DNA of 64,000 bases from Francisella sp. LA112445 (GTDB lineage Bacteria > Pseudomonadota > Gammaproteobacteria > Francisellales > Francisellaceae), in assembly GCF_012224145.1 (NCBI RefSeq), contig NZ_CP041030.1:1488001-1552000 (forward strand). The letters are read 5' to 3'. Of this stretch, positions 45,761 through 56,650 are shown piece after piece. Below the pieces are notes generated by a model. It saw only the letters and a list, made by a program, of their open reading frames with translations. It had not been told where the DNA came from and did not search any database. Both the position numbers and the translations under genes were made by a program. Every line of letters begins with the position of its first letter. Position 1 is the first letter of the stretch.

Positions 45761-47197
45761 TTATCTTACTTGACCTGCAACTATTACTTTAATTTTGTTT
45801 GTACTTCCGTGTACACCCATACTATCGCCACTAGTTAGAACAAAAACGTCTCCATTTTTAGCTAACTTTCTGCTTTCTAACTCCATAGATGCTGATCTAT
45901 TTACATATAACTTAGACATTCTAGTTGAATCAAAATATATAGGTACTACACCCCTAAATAAAGTCATAGCACCGAGTGTTGGAGCATTACGTGATAGTGC
46001 ATAAATAGGTAGATCACTATTTATACGTGACATCCAGCGAGAAGTATTACCACCTTCTGTAAGTACTATTAAACCTTTAGCACTAATATCATTAGCAATT
46101 TTAACAGCTGCTACTGATACTGCTTGATCAATACGACCACAGCTAGCAATCTTAGGCTTTTTAACCATATGGCTATATTTACTATGCTCTGCTGAATCAC
46201 ATATACGTGACATTGCCTCAATAGTTTCCACAGGATACTTACCTACTGCAGTTTCAGCTGAAAGCATCACAGCATCTGTTCCATCAAATACAGCATTTGC
46301 AACATCTGAAGCCTCTGCACGTGTTGGTGAAGAGTTTTCAATCATTGATTCCATCATTTGAGTGGCGGTGATAGAACCTTTTTCATTCTGACGAGCTGTA
46401 GTGATTATTAATTTTTGAGCTGCAGGAACATTCTCATCGCCTATCTCTACAGCTAAATCACCACGTGCCACCATTACAAGATCAGAAGCATCAACAATAC
46501 CTTTTAGGTTCTCTTCTATAACAGCTTCAGCTCTTTCGATCTTAGCAACCATAGCAGGCTTCCAACCAGCTTCATGTACAAGTTGGCGTGCATACTCCAT
46601 ATCCTTACCATCTCTAACAAATGATACTGCTAAGAAATCTACTTGAAGCATTGCTGCTATTTTAATATCTTCTTTATCTTTATCTGTAAGAGCTGGTGCC
46701 GTTAGTCCACCACCTTTTTTATTGATTCCTTTATTATTAGAAACTTTACCACCTACAACAACCTTAGTAATAGCCTTATTTCCTTTTACTGAATCAACTT
46801 CTAAAACAATCTTACCATCATCAACTAATAGTATATCGCCTTTTTTTACATCCTGTATTAGCTCTTTATAGTCAATACTTACTGCATTTTCATCACCTTC
46901 TTCAAGACCTAAATCAGCATCAAGAGTAAATTTCTGCCCTTTTTTAATTTCTACAGAACCTTTCTTAAACTTTGATAGTCTAATTTTAGGACCTTGTAAA
47001 TCAGCTAAAATACCAACATAAGTATCTTGCTCTTTTGCAATCTGACGGATAAGATCGACTCTTTTACGATGATCTTCTGCAGAGCCATGCGAGAAATTAC
47101 ATCTTACAGCATTAACCCCTGCTTTAATCATCTCTGTCAGAGCTTCTCTAGACTCACTTGCTGGACCAAGAGTAGCTAAGATTTTTGTTCTTCTCAT
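45761..47197 (-). CDS. pyk: Pyruvate kinase
   Basis: This 478-residue enzyme makes pyruvate and ATP from phosphoenolpyruvate and ADP. The start [26 protein letters not shown], the central [47 protein letters not shown] and [26 protein letters not shown] contain the catalytic Lys, Mg ligands and the conserved barrel loops. The C-terminal domain has the usual effector-domain fold but no phosphotransferase extension. It is fourth in the operon, 16 bp downstream of pgk, with an AAGG site. Confidence 0.96.
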   Translation of the reverse strand: MRRTKILATLGPASESREALTEMIKAGVNAVRCNFSHGSAEDHRKRVDLIRQIAKEQDTYVGILADLQGPKIRLSKFKKGSVEIKKGQKFTLDADLGLEEGDENAVSIDYKELIQDVKKGDILLVDDGKIVLEVDSVKGNKAITKVVVGGKVSNNKGINKKGGGLTAPALTDKDKEDIKIAAMLQVDFLAVSFVRDGKDMEYARQLVHEAGWKPAMVAKIERAEAVIEENLKGIVDASDLVMVARGDLAVEIGDENVPAAQKLIITTARQNEKGSITATQMMESMIENSSPTRAEASDVANAVFDGTDAVMLSAETAVGKYPVETIEAMSRICDSAEHSKYSHMVKKPKIASCGRIDQAVSVAAVKIANDISAKGLIVLTEGGNTSRWMSRINSDLPIYALSRNAPTLGAMTLFRGVVPIYFDSTRMSKLYVNRSASMELESRKLAKNGDVFVLTSGDSMGVHGSTNKIKVIVAGQVR

Positions 47198-47213
47198 ATA
47201 AATAAACCTTAAA

Positions 47214-48392
47214 TTACTTTTTTGCTTTTTTTATTAGCATTTCTATTGCAGGTAATTTTTTACCTTCTAAAAGCTCTAAAAATGCTCCACCAGCTGTAGA
47301 TATATAAGAAACCTTATCTTTTATATCAAACTTTTCTATCGCGGCAATTGTATCACCACCACCAGCTACTGAAAAAGCATCTGACTCTGCTATAGCTAAA
47401 GATAAAGCTTTTGTACCCTCTGCAAAGTTATCAAATTCAAAAACTCCTACAGGACCATTCCAAAGGATAGTATTTGCTTGTTTTAGGCATTCTGTTATAT
47501 ATTCCTCTGACTTAGGCCCAATATCTAGGATCATATCATCATGAGCAATATCATGAACATCTTTAACTATAGCTTCAGCATTTTCATCAAACTTTTTGGC
47601 AACTCTTACATCTCTTGGTATTGGAACAATAATACCTTTTAAATTAGCTTCTGCTATGATTTCTTTAGCCTCGATAACAAGATCTTCCTCATATAAAGAA
47701 GCACCAATATCATACCCTTGAGCTTTTAAAAAAGTATTCGCAATACCTCCACCAACTACTAAGATCTCTACCTTTTTTAGTAAATTATGTAAGACCATTA
47801 GCTTAGTAGATACCTTAGAGCCTCCAACTATCGCAGCCATCGGCTTCTTAGGAGCTTTTAGAACTTTTTCCAAAGCACTAACTTCTTTAGCTAAAAGTAA
47901 CCCTGCACACGCTACCGGAATAAACTCAGCAACACCATAGGTTGAAGCTTGTGCTCTATGTGCCGTAGCAAAAGCATCCATTACAAAAACATCGCCAAGA
48001 CTAGCTATCTTTTGAGACAGTTGCTCATTAGATTTTTTCTCGCCTTTATTAAAGCGAACGTTATCACACATAACGATTTCACCGGTCTTAACATCAACAC
48101 CATTTAACCAATCTTTAGCAAAATTAACTGGTTTATTAATGATTTGAGATAATGCTTCTGCTACAGGCTCTAGTGAAAACTGAGGATCATATTCACCTTC
48201 AGTAGGACGACCAAGGTGAGACATTAAAATAACAGCCCCACCTTTATCTAAAATATATTGAATTGTTGGAATAGCAGCCTCAATTCTAACTTTACTTGTA
48301 ACTTTGCCATCTTTGACAGGTACATTAAAGTCTACTCGAACAAGAACTCTTTTACCCTTTAAATCAACATCTCTTAAAGTTAGAAAATTCAT
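47214..48392 (-). CDS. pgk: Phosphoglycerate kinase
   Basis: This 392-residue glycolytic enzyme has the signature [19 protein letters not shown] near the N-terminus (substrate-binding Arg/Asp/Asn) and [21 protein letters not shown] and the C-terminal nucleotide-binding [15 protein letters not shown] and [10 protein letters not shown] complete the pattern. Length is typical (387-417). It is third in the operon, spaced 14 bp from gapA and 16 bp from pyk, so strongly linked in expression. Confidence 0.97.
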   Translation of the reverse strand: MNFLTLRDVDLKGKRVLVRVDFNVPVKDGKVTSKVRIEAAIPTIQYILDKGGAVILMSHLGRPTEGEYDPQFSLEPVAEALSQIINKPVNFAKDWLNGVDVKTGEIVMCDNVRFNKGEKKSNEQLSQKIASLGDVFVMDAFATAHRAQASTYGVAEFIPVACAGLLLAKEVSALEKVLKAPKKPMAAIVGGSKVSTKLMVLHNLLKKVEILVVGGGIANTFLKAQGYDIGASLYEEDLVIEAKEIIAEANLKGIIVPIPRDVRVAKKFDENAEAIVKDVHDIAHDDMILDIGPKSEEYITECLKQANTILWNGPVGVFEFDNFAEGTKALSLAIAESDAFSVAGGGDTIAAIEKFDIKDKVSYISTAGGAFLELLEGKKLPAIEMLIKKAKK

Positions 48393-48406
48393 AACTTACT
48401 CCAGAT

Positions 48407-49408
48407 TTATAAAGCTCCAAAATATTCTACTACTCTAACCATTTGGTTTGTATAAGACATTTCATTGTCATACCAAGATACAACTTTAACCAATGACTTA
48501 TCACCAAGTGAAGTAACCTTAGTTTGAGTTGCATCAAATAAAGAACCTTCAGAAATTCCGATAATATCACTAGATACTAACTCTTCTTCAGTATAACCAA
48601 AAGAGTCATTAGCAGCTGCTTTCATTGCAGCATTTACTTCTTCAGCTGTAACGCTCTTAGATACTACAGCAACAAGCTCAGTTAAAGATCCAGTAGGCAC
48701 AGGAACACGTTGCGCAGCACCATCTAACTTACCAGCTAATTCTGGAATAACTAAACCAATAGCTTTAGCTGCACCAGTTGAGTTAGGTACAATATTTACA
48801 GCAGCAGCTCTTGCACGACGAAAATCATTTTTCGCGTGAGGAGCATCTAAAGTGTTTTGATCACCTGTATAAGCATGAATAGTTGTCATGAAACCACTTT
48901 CAATTGTTGCTAGGTCATGTAAACCTTTTGCCATAGGAGCTAAACAGTTAGTTGTACAAGATGCTGCAGATATGATTTTCTCATCCGCGTTTAATATGTC
49001 ATGGTTAACACCAAATACTACTGTTGGTAGATCATTACCAGCAGGAGCTGAAATAACTACTTTTTTAGCACCAGCATCTATATGAGCTTGTGATTTTGCT
49101 TTTGACACATAAAAACCTGTACACTCGAGTACAACATCTACATTTAACTCACCCCATGGTAAGTTAGCTGCATCTTTTTCTGCATATATTTTAATTTCTT
49201 TACCATCTACAACTATAGAATCTTCTTTTGCTGATGTTACAGCTGCTTTTGAAAATCTACCTTGAGCAGAATCATACTTTAATAAATGTGCTAACATTTT
49301 TGGATTTGTTAGGTCATTAATCGCAACAATTTCAACTCCGTCTTTCTCAAACATTTGACGAAAAGCTAAACGACCAATTCTACCGAAACCATTAATTGCA
49401 ACTCTCAT
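48407..49408 (-). CDS. gapA: Glyceraldehyde-3-phosphate dehydrogenase
   Basis: This 333-residue NAD-dependent dehydrogenase starts with the Rossmann motif INGFGRIGR (residues 5-13) and has the catalytic Cys151 in [24 protein letters not shown] carries the His that activates the cysteine, then [12 protein letters not shown] and [13 protein letters not shown]. Asp32 in the NDL motif suggests NAD rather than NADP preference. It is second in the operon, 36 bp after tkt. Strong ribosome binding sequence AAGGAGA before the ATG fits high expression. Confidence 0.97.
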   Translation of the reverse strand: MRVAINGFGRIGRLAFRQMFEKDGVEIVAINDLTNPKMLAHLLKYDSAQGRFSKAAVTSAKEDSIVVDGKEIKIYAEKDAANLPWGELNVDVVLECTGFYVSKAKSQAHIDAGAKKVVISAPAGNDLPTVVFGVNHDILNADEKIISAASCTTNCLAPMAKGLHDLATIESGFMTTIHAYTGDQNTLDAPHAKNDFRRARAAAVNIVPNSTGAAKAIGLVIPELAGKLDGAAQRVPVPTGSLTELVAVVSKSVTAEEVNAAMKAAANDSFGYTEEELVSSDIIGISEGSLFDATQTKVTSLGDKSLVKVVSWYDNEMSYTNQMVRVVEYFGAL

Positions 49409-49444
49409 TATTAATCTCCTTAAGATATTATCTTGCGAAAGTTA

Positions 49445-51436
49445 TTACACATATTTAGCAACAATGTTGCTAATATTCTCTACAGTAAAGCCAAAGTGTT
49501 TAAATAAATCTGCAGCAGGTGCTGATTCACCAAAACTGTAAATTCCTTTTACTTCACCGCCAGCTTTTGGCATATATTTGTACCACATATCAGGCTGTGC
49601 CATTTCTACAAAAATAGCTGGAATATCATCTTTAATTACTGATTTTTTATACTCTTGAGATTGAGCATCAAAAACTTCTACACATGGTATAGAAGCAACA
49701 TTTATTTTTATACCTTTACTTTCAAATTCCTTAGCTGTATTTGCAGCTAATTCAACCTCTGAACCTGTTGCAACAATTGTTGCTTTCGCATCAGAATGCT
49801 CTTTAACTAAATAACCACCTTTTGAAACATTTGCTACTTGCTCTTGGTTTTCAACAGCAGGTTGTAATCCTTGACGAGTTAAAACCATCACGCTTGGAGT
49901 ATCTTTTGTTTTAACTGCTTCTTGCCAAGCAATCATTGTTTCAATTGTATCTGCAGGTCTCCAAACATTCAAGTTTGGTATTAGTCTTAAACTTGGTACA
50001 TGCTCAACTGGCTGATGAGTAGGACCATCTTCCCCTAAACCAATAGAATCATGCGACATCACATGAACTACAGGTTGCTTCATAAGTGCTGACATTCTGA
50101 TAGCATTTCTAGAATAATCACTAAACACTAAGAATGTTCCACCATATGGCTTTAGTCCACCATATAAGCTTAGACCATTCATAATAGCAGCCATACCAAA
50201 CTCTCTGACTCCATAAGAAAGGTAGTTAGCACCTTCATCAGTATTATTTAACCAAACAGAGCCACTCCAGTTAGTATTATTAGATCCTGTTAAATCTGCT
50301 GAGCCACCAAACATTTCTGGCATGTTACTACATAAAACTTCTAATGCCATTTGAGAAGCCTTACGTGTAGCTACTTTTACAGGATTTGCTAACTGAGCAT
50401 TAATATACTCACTCACAGCAGTATTTAACTCCGAAGGTAACTCTTTATTTAATACTCTATTTAATTCTTCAAACTTAGGACTACCTTTATAAGAATTCCA
50501 TATTTTTTGCCAATTTTGCTCTAAAACTTGGCCTTTCTCTGTTGCATCCCAATATTTATATACATCTTGAGGAACTTCAAATGCTCCATAGCTCCAACCT
50601 AACTCTTTAGCAGCAGAAGCTCTCTCTTGATCGCTTAAAGGTGAACCATGAACTGAAGCAGTACCTGCTTTTTCAGGTGACCCAAAGCCAATAATAGTTT
50701 TGCAACATATTAAAGTAGGTTTGTCTTTTTCAGCTTTTGCATCAATAATAGCTTGCTCTATAGCTGTGAAATCATGACCATCAACATCCTTAATAACATT
50801 CCAGCCATAAGCCTCGAATCTTTCAACTGTGTTGTCTGTAAACCATCCTTTAGTATCTCCATCAATAGAAATACTATTATCATCCCAAAAAGCTATTAAT
50901 TTATTTAACCCTAATGTTCCAGCTAAAGAGCACGCTTCATGAGAAACACCCTCCATTAAACAACCATCTCCTAAAAACACATAAGTATGATGATCTATAA
51001 CTTTTGTTTCAGGTGTGTTATATCTTTGCGATAAAAGTTTTTCTCCTAAAGCCATACCAACAGCATTTGCTACACCTTGACCTAGTGGACCAGTTGTAGT
51101 TTCAACACCTGCAGTATAGCCATACTCAGGATGTCCTGGAGTTTTTGAATGAAGTTGTCTGAAATCTTTAATATCATCGATTGACACATCATAACCTGAT
51201 AAATGCAATAATGAGTACAAAAGCATTGAACCATGACCATTTGAAAGTATAAATCTATCACGATTTATCCAGCCTGGATTCTTAGGGTTATGCTTAAGGA
51301 ACTTTGTCCATAAGACTGTAGCAATATCAGCCATACCCATTGGCATACCTGGGTGACCTGACTTAGCCTTCAATGTTGCATCAATTGATAAAAACCTTAT
51401 AGCGTTTGAAACTTCTTGAGGAATCGATAAAGACAT
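49445..51436 (-). CDS. tkt: Transketolase
   Basis: This 663-residue thiamine-diphosphate enzyme of the non-oxidative pentose phosphate pathway has the length of E. coli TktA. Key regions are KSGHPGMPMGMADI near the N-terminus, GPLGQGVANAVGMA, the ThDP motif GDGCLMEGVSHEA...NKLIAFWDDNSISIDG, and the Glu-containing SYGVREFGMAAIMNG with FLVFSDYSRNAIR. I set the start at the ATG at 51436 (MSLSIPQEV), preceded by AAAGG. The frame extends 28 codons upstream, but that part is hydrophobic and unlike the family. It heads the central-carbon operon. The divergent yceD starts 129 bp away. Confidence 0.96.
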   Translation of the reverse strand: MSLSIPQEVSNAIRFLSIDATLKAKSGHPGMPMGMADIATVLWTKFLKHNPKNPGWINRDRFILSNGHGSMLLYSLLHLSGYDVSIDDIKDFRQLHSKTPGHPEYGYTAGVETTTGPLGQGVANAVGMALGEKLLSQRYNTPETKVIDHHTYVFLGDGCLMEGVSHEACSLAGTLGLNKLIAFWDDNSISIDGDTKGWFTDNTVERFEAYGWNVIKDVDGHDFTAIEQAIIDAKAEKDKPTLICCKTIIGFGSPEKAGTASVHGSPLSDQERASAAKELGWSYGAFEVPQDVYKYWDATEKGQVLEQNWQKIWNSYKGSPKFEELNRVLNKELPSELNTAVSEYINAQLANPVKVATRKASQMALEVLCSNMPEMFGGSADLTGSNNTNWSGSVWLNNTDEGANYLSYGVREFGMAAIMNGLSLYGGLKPYGGTFLVFSDYSRNAIRMSALMKQPVVHVMSHDSIGLGEDGPTHQPVEHVPSLRLIPNLNVWRPADTIETMIAWQEAVKTKDTPSVMVLTRQGLQPAVENQEQVANVSKGGYLVKEHSDAKATIVATGSEVELAANTAKEFESKGIKINVASIPCVEVFDAQSQEYKKSVIKDDIPAIFVEMAQPDMWYKYMPKAGGEVKGIYSFGESAPAADLFKHFGFTVENISNIVAKYV

Positions 51437-51565
51437 TAGTATTTGACCTTTTATTTGTAACTGTTGAAACACAAAAACATTAATTATTACGATAATACAG
51501 TAGAGACTTTCATAAAACAAGAAATCACGCTAGAATATTACAATTAAAGATCACTACTTGATAAA

Positions 51566-52069
51566 ATGAAAGATAGTTATTATCAGATAAATTACTCTGT
51601 ATATGCTAAGCAAAAAAGGGAGTTGGAAAATTTTAAAATTACATTAGAACATCCCGAAGAGATTTCTATATTGATTCAAGATATACCTCAAGATTTTAAG
51701 TGCAACTTTTCATTTTTTGAGGAAAAAAATTATGCATGTATAAAGTATGATATTTGTGCAACTATTAAACTAATTTGTCAAAATACCCTAGAACCTTTTG
51801 ATTATGAGTTTAAAGTATCAAATACTATAATAATTGTAGAAGATGATAGACTAGCCTCTGATAGCTTATATGAACCTTTTATATGCGATAAATCGGTAAT
51901 TGATTTACGTGACATACTCAAAGAAGAGATACTTTTAGACCTACCATTAGTACCAAAAAAAGATTCTAACACTTGTAAAAATGTAAAAAAACATTCATAC
52001 TATAGCGAACAAGAAAATGTTGTTAAAGAAAAAAAGAATCCTTTTGAGGTTCTTAAAAACTTAAAGTGA
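51566..52069 (+). CDS. yceD: YceD family protein (DUF177)
   Basis: This 167-residue protein is encoded upstream of rpmF, the position where DUF177/YceD genes are found in most bacteria. The family has a conserved short motif CxxC-LEP; here it reads LICQNTLEPFDYEF, keeping one cysteine and the LEP part. A conserved C-terminus in the family (PFEVLKNLK) is present. YceD has been linked to 23S rRNA metabolism in plants and bacteria, but its activity is unknown. It is the first gene of the rpmF-plsX-fab cluster. The start at 51566 follows a region shared with the tkt promoter. Confidence 0.85.
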   Translation: MKDSYYQINYSVYAKQKRELENFKITLEHPEEISILIQDIPQDFKCNFSFFEEKNYACIKYDICATIKLICQNTLEPFDYEFKVSNTIIIVEDDRLASDSLYEPFICDKSVIDLRDILKEEILLDLPLVPKKDSNTCKNVKKHSYYSEQENVVKEKKNPFEVLKNLK

Positions 52070-52113
52070 CATATTTTTTCAATAAAATAAATTAAAATAA
52101 GAGGTTAACTAAA

Positions 52114-52296
52114 ATGGCTGTACAACAGGTTAAAAAAAGCAGATCAAGAAGAGATATGAGAAGATCTCACGACTCTTTAACATCTCCTACTTTGTCTACT
52201 GACAAATCAACAGGTGAATTACACTTAAGACATCACGTATCACCTAACGGCTTTTACAAAGGTAAAAAAGTTGTAAACACAAAATCTGAAGACTAA
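52114..52296 (+). CDS. rpmF: 50S ribosomal protein L32
   Basis: This 60-residue basic protein starts [22 protein letters not shown], the signature of L32. It has no cysteine pair and is therefore of the zinc-independent type. It lies 44 bp after yceD and 89 bp before plsX, the conserved order yceD-rpmF-plsX-fabH. An AGAGG ribosome binding site precedes the ATG. Confidence 0.97.
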   Translation: MAVQQVKKSRSRRDMRRSHDSLTSPTLSTDKSTGELHLRHHVSPNGFYKGKKVVNTKSED

Positions 52297-52385
52297 TAAT
52301 TTCGCAAATTACTTTAGTAACCCGTTTATTAGAGAGTATTTTTAATAAGCACGACTAACTATCTATATAGGAAATTTTATTTATC

Positions 52386-53432
52386 ATGAGTTATAAGATA
52401 TCTATAGATGCTATGGGTGGTGATAACGGTTTGAATACCACAATCCCTGCAGCTCTTGAAGCAGTAAAGAAAGACTCTAATCTACAGATCGTACTTGTTG
52501 GTGATCACCACAAAGTCAAAAGAGCTTTAGACAGATACTCAAAGGTAAAAAAAATAAAACTACCTGTATTACAGAGAGTAGCTATTCACCATGCTAGTGA
52601 AACTGTTGCTATGGATGAATCTCCATCAATTGCTGTAAGAAAGAAAAAAGATTCTTCAATGAGAGTGGCTATCAACCTTGTTAAAGACGGCACTGTTGAT
52701 GCTTGTGTTAGCGCTGGTAATACTGGTGCACTAATGGCTACATCTAAGTTTGTATTAAAAACTGTAAATGGTGTAGATCGCCCTGCTATTGTATATGCAC
52801 TTCCTGCATATAATAGGGAAACTAGGCAACTAAGCAAAACTTACATGCTTGATCTTGGAGCTAACGTTGTTTGCTCTTCTGAGCAGCTTTTCCAATTTGC
52901 AATAATGGGTTCAATATTAGCAGCTAGTTCAAAAGGTGTTGCTGAACCTAGAGTTGCACTGCTCAATATTGGTGAAGAGGAAATGAAAGGCTTAGACAAT
53001 ATTAAAAATGCAGCTAAGCTATTACAAGGTTGTGACTTTATTAATTACCAAGGCTATATCGAAGGTAAATATATCTTTGATGACTCTACTGACGTTATTG
53101 TTTGTGATGGTTTTGTAGGAAACGTATCATTAAAAACTATGGAAGGTAGTTTAAGACTTATCGAGTCATTAATCAAAAAATCAATGAGAGAGACTTCTTG
53201 GTTGATGAAAATTCCTCTAATGATGGCTCTACCATTTTTCAAAAAAATGAAAACTGGAATGAACCTTGATAGTTTCAATGGTGCTTCATTATTAGGCTTA
53301 ACAGGAATTGTTGTGAAGAGCCATGGTAGTGCTAGCGCTAATGCTTTTGAAACAGCAATTTATGAAGCAATCAAAGAAATTAAATATAATATTCCTAAAA
53401 CAATTCAAGAATCTCTAGAAAAAGTTCTTTAA
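52386..53432 (+). CDS. plsX: Phosphate acyltransferase PlsX
   Basis: This 348-residue peripheral membrane enzyme converts acyl-ACP to acyl-phosphate, the first step of the PlsX/PlsY route to phosphatidic acid. The start ISIDAMGGDNG, the region HASETVAMDESPSIAVRKKKDSSM and VSAGNTGALMA are conserved, as are LDLGANV and VCDGFVGNVSLKTMEG. It sits in the rpmF-plsX-fabH order. A separate 105-bp gap before fabH may hold an additional promoter. Confidence 0.96.
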   Translation: MSYKISIDAMGGDNGLNTTIPAALEAVKKDSNLQIVLVGDHHKVKRALDRYSKVKKIKLPVLQRVAIHHASETVAMDESPSIAVRKKKDSSMRVAINLVKDGTVDACVSAGNTGALMATSKFVLKTVNGVDRPAIVYALPAYNRETRQLSKTYMLDLGANVVCSSEQLFQFAIMGSILAASSKGVAEPRVALLNIGEEEMKGLDNIKNAAKLLQGCDFINYQGYIEGKYIFDDSTDVIVCDGFVGNVSLKTMEGSLRLIESLIKKSMRETSWLMKIPLMMALPFFKKMKTGMNLDSFNGASLLGLTGIVVKSHGSASANAFETAIYEAIKEIKYNIPKTIQESLEKVL

Positions 53433-53537
53433 TCTTTTTATTCATGATACAATAATTTTTGAGTCCTAAGCTATTTATGTTAACTGGTTTGGGATATTTT
53501 TTGTTATTAATCTAACTAAAGTAGGTATAACTATATA

Positions 53538-54509
53538 ATGTTTTCACAAATACTAGGTACAGGAAGCTATTTACCTGAAAAAATCTTAACTAATGAAGAT
53601 ATAAGTAAATTTGTAGATACTTCAGATGAATGGATAAAGCAAAGAGTCGGAATAGAAAGACGTCATTGTGCAAATGAAAAAGAAACAACTAGCTATATGG
53701 CAACACAAGCAGCAAAGAAAGCTCTGGAGGCAGCTAACTTAGAGGCTAATGATATTGATACTATCATAGTTGCAACTAGTACTGGTGATTTCATCATGCC
53801 TTCAACAGCATCTATGGTTCAACAGAGCTTAGGAATAACAAATTTTAAAGTTCGTTGTTTTGATGTTTCTGCAGCATGTAGTGGTTTTGTCTACGCTCTT
53901 GATATTGCAAAACAATATATAGAAAGCTCAAGCTCTAAAAATATATTAGTAATCGGTGCAGAGAAAATGACTCGTGTTCTTGATTGGAATGATCGCTCGA
54001 CATGTGTACTTTTTGGTGATGGTGCAGGTGCTGTTGTTGTTTCAGCAAGCCAAGAAAAGAAAATACTGTCTTCATTATTATTTACAGATGGTTCTTGTCT
54101 TGAAATGCTAAATGTACCGAATAACCTTCCAAGCTCTAGAGGGCAAAGAATTGATATTGATCCATACTTAATTATGGAAGGAAATAAGGTTTTTAAATTT
54201 GCCGTTTCAAGATTATCATCATTAGCTGATGAACTAATAACAGAAGCAGGTATAGAGCCTAGCGATATCGATTGGTTAGTTCCTCATCAAGCAAATTATA
54301 GAATCTTAAACTCAACAGCGAAAAAAATAAATATGCCAATGTCTAAAGTTGTTACAACATTACAAGACCATGGTAACACTTCTGCAGCATCTATACCTTT
54401 AGCTTTAGACTATGCTGTAAGAAACAATCAAATTAAACCCGGAGATACAATAATTTCTGAAGCGTTCGGCGCAGGATTTGTCTGGGGTGGGTTTATCGCA
54501 AAAATATAA
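53538..54509 (+). CDS. fabH: 3-oxoacyl-ACP synthase III
   Basis: This 323-residue condensing enzyme starts fatty acid synthesis from acetyl-CoA and malonyl-ACP. The catalytic triad is Cys114 (DVSAACSGFVYAL), His in VPHQANYRI and Asn in DHGNTSAASIP. SDEWIKQRVGIERRH is the conserved N-terminal segment and EAFGAGFVWGG the C-terminal. It is followed by fabD after 41 bp. The ATG at 53538 starts directly at the conserved sequence, as in other FabH proteins. Confidence 0.97.
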   Translation: MFSQILGTGSYLPEKILTNEDISKFVDTSDEWIKQRVGIERRHCANEKETTSYMATQAAKKALEAANLEANDIDTIIVATSTGDFIMPSTASMVQQSLGITNFKVRCFDVSAACSGFVYALDIAKQYIESSSSKNILVIGAEKMTRVLDWNDRSTCVLFGDGAGAVVVSASQEKKILSSLLFTDGSCLEMLNVPNNLPSSRGQRIDIDPYLIMEGNKVFKFAVSRLSSLADELITEAGIEPSDIDWLVPHQANYRILNSTAKKINMPMSKVVTTLQDHGNTSAASIPLALDYAVRNNQIKPGDTIISEAFGAGFVWGGFIAKI

Positions 54510-54550
54510 TCTAGCATATAATTACTTTTATTTAACAAGGAGATTTTACT

Positions 54551-55471
54551 ATGTCAAAAATAGCTATAGTTTTTCCAGGTCAAGGTTCACAGAAGTTAGG
54601 AATGCTTCAGGACTATTATGAAAACTTTGAAACTTTTAAAAACACTATTGACGAGGCAAAACAGCATCTTGGTTATGATCTATGGGATATCATCCAAAAT
54701 GATGAAAGCACTTTAAATAAAACTGAATTTACACAACCAGCTCTTCTAGCTACAAGCTATGCTATCTTCAAGGTTTTAAAAGAACAAAAACCTGATCTTA
54801 ATGTAGAGTACTTTGCTGGACATAGCTTAGGTGAGTACACTGCTCTTCTCGCTGCTGGATGCATCTCATACAAAGATGCCTTACAGCTTGTATCAACAAG
54901 AGGTAAGTTAATGCAAAATGCAGTTACTGATAAAGATTGTGCCATGAGTGCTATATTAGGATTATCAAATGATGATGTAATCCAAGCATGTCAAGAAGCC
55001 TCTGATGTTGGAGTAGTCGAAGCTGCTAACTTTAACTCAACTGGCCAAGTAGTAATCTCTGGTGAAAAATCAGCCGTAGAAAAAGCTAATGTTATCGCTA
55101 AAGAGAAAGGTGCTAAACGTGCTCAAATCTTAGCAGTTAGTGTTCCATCTCACTGCTCACTAATGAAAAATGCAGCTGATAAGTTTGAAACTGAATTAAA
55201 TAATGTCGAATTTAAAGAGCCTACTACAGCTGTTGTACAAAACTTTGATGCAAAATCGCATAGTAATCCTTCAGAAATAAAATCAGCTGTAATTAAACAA
55301 TTATATAAGCCAGTGTTATGGACTCAATCAGTAGAAGAACTTGTTAGTCTTGGAGTATCTGAAGTTATTGAGTGTGGACCTAATAAGGTACTATGTGGAC
55401 TTATAAAGAGAATAGATAAATCACTAACTATCAAAGATACAAACACAGTAGACAGTTTAGAAAACATTTAA
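54551..55471 (+). CDS. fabD: Malonyl-CoA:ACP transacylase
   Basis: This 306-residue enzyme loads malonate onto ACP. FPGQGSQKLGM is the N-terminal hallmark. The nucleophile is Ser92 in GHSLGEYTALLAAG, and His in VSVPSHCSLM is the catalytic partner. NFNSTGQVVISG and KPVLWTQSVEEL are also conserved. A strong AAGGAG ribosome binding site precedes the ATG. It ends 13 bp before fabG. Confidence 0.97.
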   Translation: MSKIAIVFPGQGSQKLGMLQDYYENFETFKNTIDEAKQHLGYDLWDIIQNDESTLNKTEFTQPALLATSYAIFKVLKEQKPDLNVEYFAGHSLGEYTALLAAGCISYKDALQLVSTRGKLMQNAVTDKDCAMSAILGLSNDDVIQACQEASDVGVVEAANFNSTGQVVISGEKSAVEKANVIAKEKGAKRAQILAVSVPSHCSLMKNAADKFETELNNVEFKEPTTAVVQNFDAKSHSNPSEIKSAVIKQLYKPVLWTQSVEELVSLGVSEVIECGPNKVLCGLIKRIDKSLTIKDTNTVDSLENI

Positions 55472-55484
55472 ATAGGAGATATAA

Positions 55485-56228
55485 ATGTCTTTAAATGAAA
55501 AAGTTGTATTAGTAACAGGTGCTAGTCGTGGAATTGGTTTTGAAGTTGCAAATACATTAGCAAGCAAAGGTGCTACAGTTATAGGAACAGCTACAACTCA
55601 AGCATCAGCTGAAAAATTTGAAAAATCGATGTCTGATAAAGGCTACAATGCTAAAGGAATGGTTTTAAATATTTCTGATGCAGACAGCATTAAAGATTTT
55701 TTTGCTCAAGTTAAAGAACAAAAGCTAGCAATCGATGTACTAGTAAATAATGCAGGTATTACTCGTGATAATTTAATGATGAGAATGTCTGAAGAAGAGT
55801 GGAATGCTGTTATCAATACAAACCTTAGCTCTATCTTCCGTATGACAAAAGAATGTATTCGCGGAATGATGAAGAAAAGATGGGGAAGAATTATCTCTAT
55901 TGGTTCTGTAGTTGCTTCAGCAGGTAACCCAGGTCAGACTAATTACTGTGCTGCTAAAGCTGGTGTAATAGGCTTTTCAAAATCATTAGCTTATGAGGTT
56001 GCTAGTAGAAATATAACAGTTAATGTTGTAGCTCCAGGTTTTATAGCAACAGATATGACTGATAAACTCACAGATGAGCAAAAATCATTTATCGCAACTA
56101 AGATACCATCAGGTCAAATGGGTGAGCCAAAAGATATAGCAGCTACTGTTGCATTTTTAGCTTCAGAAGATGCTAGATATATCACTGGACAAACACTTCA
56201 TGTCAATGGTGGCATGTATATGGCTTAA
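55485..56228 (+). CDS. fabG: 3-oxoacyl-ACP reductase
   Basis: This 247-residue NADPH-dependent short-chain dehydrogenase has TGASRGIG (residues 11-18), NNAG, and the catalytic Ser141-Tyr154-Lys158 set in ISIGSVVASAG and NYCAAKAG. The C-terminus GQTLHVNGGMYM is the family end. TAGGAGA lies 5 bp before the ATG. It reduces 3-oxoacyl-ACP in the elongation cycle. It lies 99 bp before acpP. Confidence 0.97.
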   Translation: MSLNEKVVLVTGASRGIGFEVANTLASKGATVIGTATTQASAEKFEKSMSDKGYNAKGMVLNISDADSIKDFFAQVKEQKLAIDVLVNNAGITRDNLMMRMSEEEWNAVINTNLSSIFRMTKECIRGMMKKRWGRIISIGSVVASAGNPGQTNYCAAKAGVIGFSKSLAYEVASRNITVNVVAPGFIATDMTDKLTDEQKSFIATKIPSGQMGEPKDIAATVAFLASEDARYITGQTLHVNGGMYMA

Positions 56229-56327
56229 TTTTTGGAAAATTATTGCAAAAATGAATAAAAAATAATATTATTAGAAATGAATACAAATTTTCAATTTTTA
56301 AAACAAAAATAAGAAGGAAAAAATAAG

Positions 56328-56570
56328 ATGAGCGCAAACGAAGTATATGCTAAAGTAAACTCTATCATTGTTGAGCAACTAGGTGTTAAAGAAGAAGATC
56401 TTAAACCAGAAGCTTCTTTCATTGATGACTTAGGTGCAGACTCTCTAGATACTGTTGAATTAGTTATGGCTCTAGAAGAAGAATTTGATACTGAAATCCC
56501 AGACGAAGATGCTGAGAAAATCAGAACTGTTAAAGATGTTTACGACTATATCGACTCTAAAGTAAACTAA
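56328..56570 (+). CDS. acpP: Acyl carrier protein
   Basis: This 80-residue acidic protein carries the phosphopantetheine arm on Ser39 in [12 protein letters not shown]. Length and the four-helix pattern are standard. The 99-bp AT-rich upstream gap and the strong AAGAAGGAAA site suggest an independent promoter, as is common for the abundant ACP. Confidence 0.98.
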   Translation: MSANEVYAKVNSIIVEQLGVKEEDLKPEASFIDDLGADSLDTVELVMALEEEFDTEIPDEDAEKIRTVKDVYDYIDSKVN

Positions 56571-56650
56571 TCTAAAATTATCCCAAAGTCTGTACGGGTT
56601 TAAATAATCCGTGCTTTTTCTAAAAGTATATAAACAGGTTAATTTAAATT

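Noticed and set aside
51437-51520. 28-codon hydrophobic extension of transketolase
   Set aside because: It is unlike any transketolase N-terminus and contains the AAAGG site for the ATG at 51436. The gene then has the normal 663 residues.
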